A stretch of DNA of 64,000 bases from Scalesia atractyloides (lineage: Eukaryota; Streptophyta; Magnoliopsida; Asterales; Asteraceae), in the NCBI GenBank assembly GCA_947069175.1, contig CAMTDV010000013.1:55186610-55250609 (forward strand), read 5' to 3'. How positions within the stretch are numbered: the first letter of the stretch is position 1; every line of letters starts with the position of its first letter. The notes under the pieces are model-generated. The model made no database searches. It was not told where the DNA came from and saw only the letters and a program-made list of their open reading frames with translations. Shown piece after piece: positions 58,601-64,000 of the stretch. The position numbers and the translations under genes are program-made.

Positions 58601-58689
58601 ATGAATCTGTCATCCCAAGTGTCATAATCTTCTAAGTTCATGATCTTTGGAGGTTTTGTCATGGTTCCCATTTCGTTTTCTAGATTCAT
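55662..58689 (-). pseudogene. Copia E gag (long form)
   Basis: Starts at ATG 58689 (M-N-L-E-N-E-M-G-T) with N-L-E-D-Y-D-T-W-D-D-R-F, the N-terminal copia gag fold, to about 58315. After a degraded stretch (58315-57800) come the capsid end and a knuckle C-F-K-C-R-E-K-G-H-L-R-E-S near 57480, where Ser stands in for the last Cys. Then an acidic segment (57457-56954), a Lys/Glu-rich coiled coil (56716-56189) and a basic segment with K-C-N-N-V-G-H-I-A-R-Q-C (56201-55662). The extension beyond the first knuckle is much longer than in short copia gags, as known for Sireviruses. Confidence 0.82.
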
Positions 58690-59310
58690 GTTTTATGTTA
58701 CAGTAGTCGTAACAGCTAAGGCAGTAAACGCATTGAAAAACTCTTCTTCCATTAAATCTGAAATTTTTAGAAACACACACTTTTGACAAACACTTATTAG
58801 AGTTAACTTGACAAAAACACAAAAGTTAAGAAAAATCCACAAACTATCCTTCGTGCGAGTGAATGAATACTCTACGAGTCAGGTGACTGGTGCGAGCAAG
58901 TTACTCGTGCGAGAGAGAGTTACTTTTTACGAATGACTCTTTGTAAGAAACCATTGTTCGTACAAACGACCTTTTTGCAACTTGAAAATTTTAAGAAAAC
59001 TTGCTTTCTTGTTCGTACGATTGGCTAAATCGTATGGATGGCCATTCGTACGAGCTGTCCTTCTGCTTCATACGAGTAGCTCAAGTCAGCAAACATATGT
59101 TTTCTGCACATTTCATTATGATTTTGGTCAATTTTAGATCTATAAGTTTCAGGGATTTGTTAGAATTGATTATATATGTGTGATACTAAAATCCTAGTCC
59201 AATTCGTCTAGATCTGAAATATGTATGAAAAGGAGTAGATATAGAAAATCCTCAATGGTTGAATCTCGATTTGCAACTGCTAAAACTTGATGTTTGTCCT
59301 CAAATCAGAA
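58690..59310 (-). other. Leader of copia E with palindrome motifs
   Basis: Untranslated region between PBS and gag. From 58850 to 59065 it holds about ten TCGTACGA-like words (TCGTGCGAG, TCGTACGATT, TCGTATGG, TCGTACGAG, TCATACGAG), several 16-17 bp apart as in the ORF3 intron. The remainder (59066-59310) is AT-rich with nothing recognisable. Confidence 0.65.
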
Positions 59311-59327
59311 CTCAAGGCTTGATACCA
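59311..59327 (-). other. Primer-binding site of copia E
   Basis: The minus strand reads TGGTATCAAGCCTTGAG two bases after the LTR end. It starts like the usual TGGTATCAGAGC methionine-tRNA site but differs from the eighth or ninth base, so the exact primer tRNA is uncertain. Confidence 0.7.
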
Positions 59328-59329
59328 CT

Positions 59330-59700
59330 TGTGAGAGGGGATCGGCTCTCCTCTTATGAGCACCAGACCGATTCTACTCACTAACAGAGGCAGAATTCAT
59401 TGCTAGGGAGTTGGACAAACAAAAAATCAAGTATACTGCTTAAATGCCTTTGCTTCATATATTAATAAACATGAAAGTGAAAAACAAGTAAACAACTAGC
59501 TTCACCATAGTCACACACCAACAAATAAATCACACAACAGCTCCACTATTTATAGGCCAACGTGGCTCGCACAAGCCATATACAAGACATATAAAAATTA
59601 CATTTTAAGCCATATACAAAACATATAAAAATGACATTTTATGCCCTATTTACACAACTGGTATATCCTAGACATAGGCGATAGACATTATGCACCAACA
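59330..59700 (-). repeat. 5' LTR of copia E, 371 bp
   Basis: Plus-strand ends TGTGAGAGGGG and GCACCAACA, i.e. TGTTGGTGC...CTCACA on the minus strand. TATAAATA on the minus strand near 59550 is the TATA box. Compared with the 3' LTR (436 bp) it lacks about 10 bp near 59492, and its upstream part differs. Confidence 0.9.
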
Positions 59701-59705
59701 ACTAT

Positions 59706-60552
59706 CACACTTGTTGCACAGAGGTGTACTACCGGCATATTGTCTCTTGGTGGGAGGTTGTGCTGGTTGATTAGGAGCAGCTTGGTTGGGTTGTGTAACA
59801 ACAGTGAAATTCTTGGAAGCTTTACCTTCCTAGAATTCTTGGATGTTTCGGCCTTGTTTCCCTTGTGAAGTCTTGGTATATTGCTTCTTGTCGCCATTGG
59901 GAAAAAGTTTACCCTTCTTAACTTGCGGTCAGTCGGGGTTGCAGCCAACTCAATAGCCTGTCTGACTGTAGCATGGTTGTTAATAGTGACTATGTCCTGA
60001 ATTGGGGCAGGAAGGCCATCAATGTACTTTTCAATGACCTTATCCAACGGCGTGACCATAGCAGGACACAACAAACTTAGCTCCTCATAACGGTCAGTGT
60101 AGGCACGATGTTGTCCACTATCCTGTTTCAGGTCATGGAATTCGTTCTCAAGTGCTCTTTGGTCATGCGTGGGCAGAATTCCTTCATCATAAGAGCTCGA
60201 AGCTCTTCCCACGTCTGAGCCATTGCAACATAAGCACCCCATTCTCTCACTACTATGTTCCACCACGTGAGTGCCCTCTTTTGGAATACACTCGAAGCAA
60301 ATTCTACTTTGCGCTCATTCGGATATTGAACATGACTCTCAAACCACTATAGGAGCCCAGTAGCTCCTCGGAACCAATAAACATGATCGGTTTAGCCGAA
60401 TTGAATTGTTTACAGTTGCACAAAATAGGTGCATTGTTGTTGTTATTGTTAGCTTTGTTTAACTGAGTCACAAGATTTGGTAGCATAACAGTTATCTACT
60501 GAGTTATCATTGCTGCCATATCGGCGTCCTGAGCAGTTCGACGAGGAGGCAT
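59706..60552 (-). pseudogene. Gypsy C gag, N-terminal part
   Basis: ATG at 60552 (M-P-P-R-R-T-A-Q-D-A-D-M-A-A), then G-S-E-E-L-L-G-S (about 60375). After a stop and frameshifts comes 60266-59706 with L-E-N-E-F-H-D-L-K-Q-D, Y-T-D-R-Y-E-E-L-S-L-L-C-P and Y-I-D-G-L-P-A-P-I-Q, the retrotransposon gag domain of chromoviruses. The gene continues at 35265 across the inserted copia E. Confidence 0.85.
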
Positions 60553-61127
60553 TATAAAAGAGAAGAAAATATGAGAGAAAACGGGTGAGATTGATACTGG
60601 ACAGTCAAAAACGAAACATAAGGATTGTGATCATCTGTTCGTTACCTAAAACAAACAACGACACATAGTGACTAATCAAAGTAAATGCATCTTAACAATG
60701 TATCACGAAGACATGCTTTAGCCTATAAGTGGACACTCACCCCAAGAATTCCTAGGTAAGGGTGGACTAGTCAGATAATGCGGATTTGTACGAACACTCT
60801 AGCCTTAGAAAAAAACTCAGGGTACAGGCATCCACCCTTCTAGATTGCACGTGTTCATATTATTAAAACCCAAACTTTGACGAGATTTTGAAAACTTTGA
60901 AGGAATGAAGCCTAAAAACCAATCATCTAAGGATAGATGATTGATTTTCAAAACTAATTTGTAACTTGTGAATTTGTTCTGGTAATCGCTTAAGGAAGGT
61001 GATGGTATTGTTTGAAGATTTAAACACAAGATAACTTGTGTTTGGGATCTAGGAAGCTTATAGTCTAGGCCAAAATATTACTAATAACCTAGTTCCCTAT
61101 AACTAGTGGCTCTGATACCAATCTTTT
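60553..61127 (-). other. Leader and primer-binding site of gypsy C
   Basis: PBS TGGTATCAGAGCCACTAG (minus strand, 61120-61103) is a good match to initiator methionine tRNA, seven bases inside the LTR. The leader has a perfect 9-bp hairpin CAATCATCT/AGATGATTG (60920-60943, 6-nt loop). No coding content. Confidence 0.8.
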
Positions 61128-63284
61128 TGAAACACGCTGACCGCGTAAAACAACAACCGTGACAGAATATCAGGGTGTCATGTCACAGAACTATTGATTC
61201 ACAACACATGATACATAAAGTTTGGTATTATTAAATTTAGTTGTTTACATTGTCTTGCGAGGATGAAATAAAAAACATAACAATTGTCTTGCAAATTTCA
61301 AAGTCACTAAGGTTCATGTCTGCCCTATGTGAAGCATGCTAAAAGTCAAACATTAGCTCCTGAAACATATGTAAAAATAAAAGTCAGCATAAAAATGCAT
61401 GTGAGTAACATAGGTTTTGTGATGAAGATTCATGACTTTGAAAGTTAAAAGAAATGTTCAACTATTACAAAAGTAGCCATGATCTTTTACAAAAATATTT
61501 CTATTATAAAATCATATGTAAATCAAACGATTTAAAAGAAATGATGCATGGTTAACTTAATAACCAAAATAACTCGTGCCTTGTATAAAATATGTCATGT
61601 CTTGCATTTTGTTTGAAGTGGTTTAGATAACGCTGCGTTATGTAATACAATGAAAGCACTTATGTATAGGAAGTACCAGCGGCATATCCACCATGCTTTA
61701 TCATATTACACATGTCTCGTCATTTAAATCAATTACCATGAGCTAACAATTGAGATGTCTTGTTAAAACCAATGTCATGTATAAACCAATGCGATGTATA
61801 AACTAAATTTATTTTATAAACAAATGTCTATGTATAAACCAATGTCTTGTATGAAGCCAAATGTTATTTATAAACAAATATCTATGTATAAACCAATGTC
61901 TTGTATGGAAAACAAAAGTCTTGTTTAAACCATAAAATAAATGTCTTGTATAAAATAACCAAAATATCTTGTCTTGTATAAAAAGGTATTTTCAATAAAT
62001 AAAGGTCTTGTTTAAACAAAAACTCTTGTCTTATAAATCAATTGCTTTTATTGTGTAGACACTTATATATGGATTGCTGGCGAATACATTCAAGCCTTGT
62101 TGACTGTCGGATAAACCCTTATAAAGACAAAGGTTTATCAAATATTCATTAGATTCTTTCATTCCCTAAAGTCACTTCCAAACAAACCTAGAAAGCGGGA
62201 ACGGGATTGGCAATCCTATGGTACCATGACATACTACCGTCAGCGTGATCAAAGTTAATGAATGTATCATTGTATATTCAACGCACCAATATGCTTTGAA
62301 CAACATAAGAATGTCATGATAATGTTTTGAAATAATGTACTTGACATAATAAGTCAACACACGAAGCAAAAATGTCTTTGAAATCATGTATTACGTATGC
62401 TAAGTCAACATATGAAATGTCTTTGGAATCATGTACTATATGTACTAGATATGCAAAGCATGTATAATGTCATGAAAACAAGAAAGTAGTGATAGGCACA
62501 TATGAATCACCCCAAAATATTTGAAAATGTAAAGGAGGGGGCTATGTACTCACTTGGGATTGCGTAATGTCTTGTTCTAATGGTCAGACAAAGCTTAAGG
62601 ATTGAAGAGTTCAAGTGTATCCTAATGTATTAGAATACTATGTTTGTGTGTCGAGACTTTAATCGGTGGATTGGATAGAATGAGGTCTTGTAAAACAAAC
62701 GAGTGTTGGGACTTATATGATATAGTTTATAATACCTTACATTATGATTTGGAAGAGTTTCTAAGTGCTTTGACCTGTTACGACTTGTTAAAATGGTTTA
62801 CGCCACTTTAAAGGGTCACAAGTGTAACTATGGGTTTGGATGGTTAAATAAGTCCTATGATGAGTGTTATATGTCAAAACATGTTGGATTATGTTACAAT
62901 ATCAGTTTAGATGTCAAAACTATGGTCTTGCATGTTTTAAACCATTTTATGCGCCAACATGGTGTTTTTGGCATTTTAAAAGTACATAAAAATCGACTTA
63001 TCATATAACTAACCAAACTATATGACTATAAGGTATAATCTCAGAGGGGTATTCCCTAAATACTATGGTCATAAGAATGCACTTGGTCGAATCTTAAGAT
63101 TAACCAAACGGGTCAGATTCGAAATTCAAAGCGATAGTAAAACTGCTCGACTTAAACTAAGAAATAAGCACTAAACTAGAAATGACGAGTTAGACATGTT
63201 TGAACATGTCTAATGATGTTATAAAACTGTTTTGGTGTCAAAACCTTAAGTTTTAATACCCAAAAACGTTTTGGTCGTAAAATG
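61128..63284 (-). repeat. 5' LTR of gypsy C (outer part beyond the window)
   Basis: Collinear with the 3' LTR at 25290-27335 and 31374-31490. The inner end reads TGAAACACGC on the plus strand, where the 3' LTR has TGTAACACCC. It is interrupted at 63285 by element G. Confidence 0.83.
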
Positions 63285-64000
63285 TGTCACACCCTTAATT
63301 TCCACTTGCGGAGTATTACCGCGAGGCGTGTGATCAAACAGAATCTCGACACTAGCAATATCGAACGACTCTATATGATTTATTTAAACGTTTTTCAAAA
63401 ACATTTGTTGTAGACATTTATAGTCATTTTAAAAATTCAAGGTTTCAAAGTTTAGCGGAAGCATTAAAGTAGAGTAACGGACGCCAACATAAAAGCCAAA
63501 ATCAAAATCCCAAAAGTTATTCGTAAATAAAGACTCGATAAACATGTCTTGATCAAATGCAAGTGAGTGCACCTAGCGCTCCTAGCATCCTGAGAAACAG
63601 GCAAAGAAACAAGTGTCAACATTAAAGAAGAGTGAGTTCACAGGTTTTTATAAGTTCAAAAGTTCGGTTTAAAAGATTGTTTTTCCCCGTTATCCCTAAC
63701 TCGGGATAACGACATAGTTCCATTATTCCTAACCTGGAATAATAAGGTTGGTTCGTAAATAAGTTCAATGTTAACATGTAGGTAGCGAGCCTAAAGTTAC
63801 GACACATACGAGTTCGCGATCGAAGCTGACTGTTGTTGCCTCTTTGTTGCCAGGTCTATCACTGACCATGGCGAAAGTTCGGCCAAATTAATCACCCGTT
63901 GACCATTCCCGGTCGGCTAGCGTGACTAGCTCGGGTGGGGCTTGTCGGGCCCAGTAGTACTACTATAACTTCCCCGCTATCTAACCCAATACTAACGATC
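63285..64000 (-). mobile_element. Left end of another LTR element or LTR (G)
   Basis: TGTCACACCCTTAATTTCC begins abruptly inside LTR C. It has the form of a minus-oriented gypsy LTR end (GGGTGTGACA reversed), like H and the others here. The other end and any duplication are outside the window. Two adjacent hairpins lie at 63688-63711 and 63722-63743. No coding motif. Confidence 0.65.

Larger units (their letters stand above)
35271..59700 (-). mobile_element. Complete Sirevirus-like Ty1/copia element E (with F inside its 3' LTR)
   Basis: Flanked by ACTAT on both sides (35266-35270 and 59701-59705). On the minus strand: 5' LTR 59700-59330, PBS 59327-59311, leader, gag 58689-55662, protease 55341, integrase 54890, RT/RNase H 53735-52600, noncoding, ORF3 50674-46384, PPT 46320-46308, 3' LTR 46307-46064 plus 35462-35271. 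Without F it is about 13.8 kb, long for copia. A long gag C-terminus, an ORF after pol and more than one polypurine tract fit the Sirevirus lineage. Confidence 0.88.
25290..63284 (-). mobile_element. Chromovirus-type Ty3/gypsy element C (host of D, E and G)
   Basis: On the minus strand the order is 5' LTR (61128-63284 and beyond), PBS (61103-61120), gag (60552 down), insertion of E, zinc knuckle and protease, RT, RNase H, integrase, chromodomain (to 31967), PPT (31897-31910) and 3' LTR (31896-25290). Pol order RT-RNase H-integrase plus the C-terminal chromodomain-like block marks a chromovirus, probably Tekay/Del-like. The outer end of the 5' LTR is beyond the window because G inserted in it, so the target-site duplication cannot be tested. 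Confidence 0.82.

Noticed and set aside
1..64000. Host genes, tRNA or rRNA genes between the elements
   Set aside because: Every stretch can be assigned to an LTR, internal region or leader of the elements described; no cloverleaf or rRNA-like sequence was recognised by eye.

Overview
This is plant nuclear DNA, almost certainly a eudicot. It is AT-rich and made entirely of nested LTR retrotransposons. No intact host gene, tRNA, rRNA, CRISPR array or bacterial feature was seen. The style of the elements (a long copia ORF3 family beginning M-G-K-x-K-K-S-S-x-S-P-F-H-N-I-C, and chromodomain gypsy elements with 2.5-4 kb LTRs) reminds me of Asteraceae. That family-level guess rests on memory and is only moderately supported.

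Layout. (1) 1-23883 is the 3' part of a plus-strand, Sirevirus-like Ty1/copia element (B). Its pol lies left of the window. What remains is the extra ORF3 ('env-like' position, after pol). ORF3 was split by a gypsy-type LTR (H, minus orientation), and the region was then tandemly copied three times (unit starts <1, 6727 and 15366), ending in a polypurine tract and a 3' LTR. (2) 23884-25289 is the RT/RNase H end of an older minus-strand copia copy (A) into which B inserted. (3) 25290 to beyond 63284 is a minus-strand chromovirus-type Ty3/gypsy element (C). It carries three insertions: a 4.03-kb solo LTR (D, 27336-31368, duplication GAAAT), a complete minus-strand copia element (E, 35271-59700, duplication ACTAT), and the start of another element (G, from 63285). 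(4) E's own 3' LTR is split by a complete plus-strand chromovirus (F, 35463-46058, two LTRs of 2493 bp, duplication GTCAC).

All coding regions are broken, so they are annotated as pseudogenes. Domain order is still clear: gag-zinc knuckle-protease-integrase-RT-RNase H-ORF3 in the copia copy E, and gag-protease-RT-RNase H-integrase-chromodomain in the gypsy copies C and F.

The most interesting signal is the ORF3 module of the copia family. In both B and E, ORF3 has its own TATA box, a first coding exon of only three codons (ATG-GGA-AAG), a phase-0 intron and a downstream main exon. The intron holds an array of short hairpins built from the palindrome TCGTACGA. Five hairpins occur in the same order in B and E although loops and spacers have diverged. 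Two further hairpins sit just upstream of the TATA box, and related motifs recur in the element's leader and LTR. In B the intron plus the first part of exon 2 was itself duplicated in tandem, creating decoy splice acceptors. A second structural signal is a set of hairpins with a shared loop but different, still complementary stems in the untranslated leader of gypsy F.
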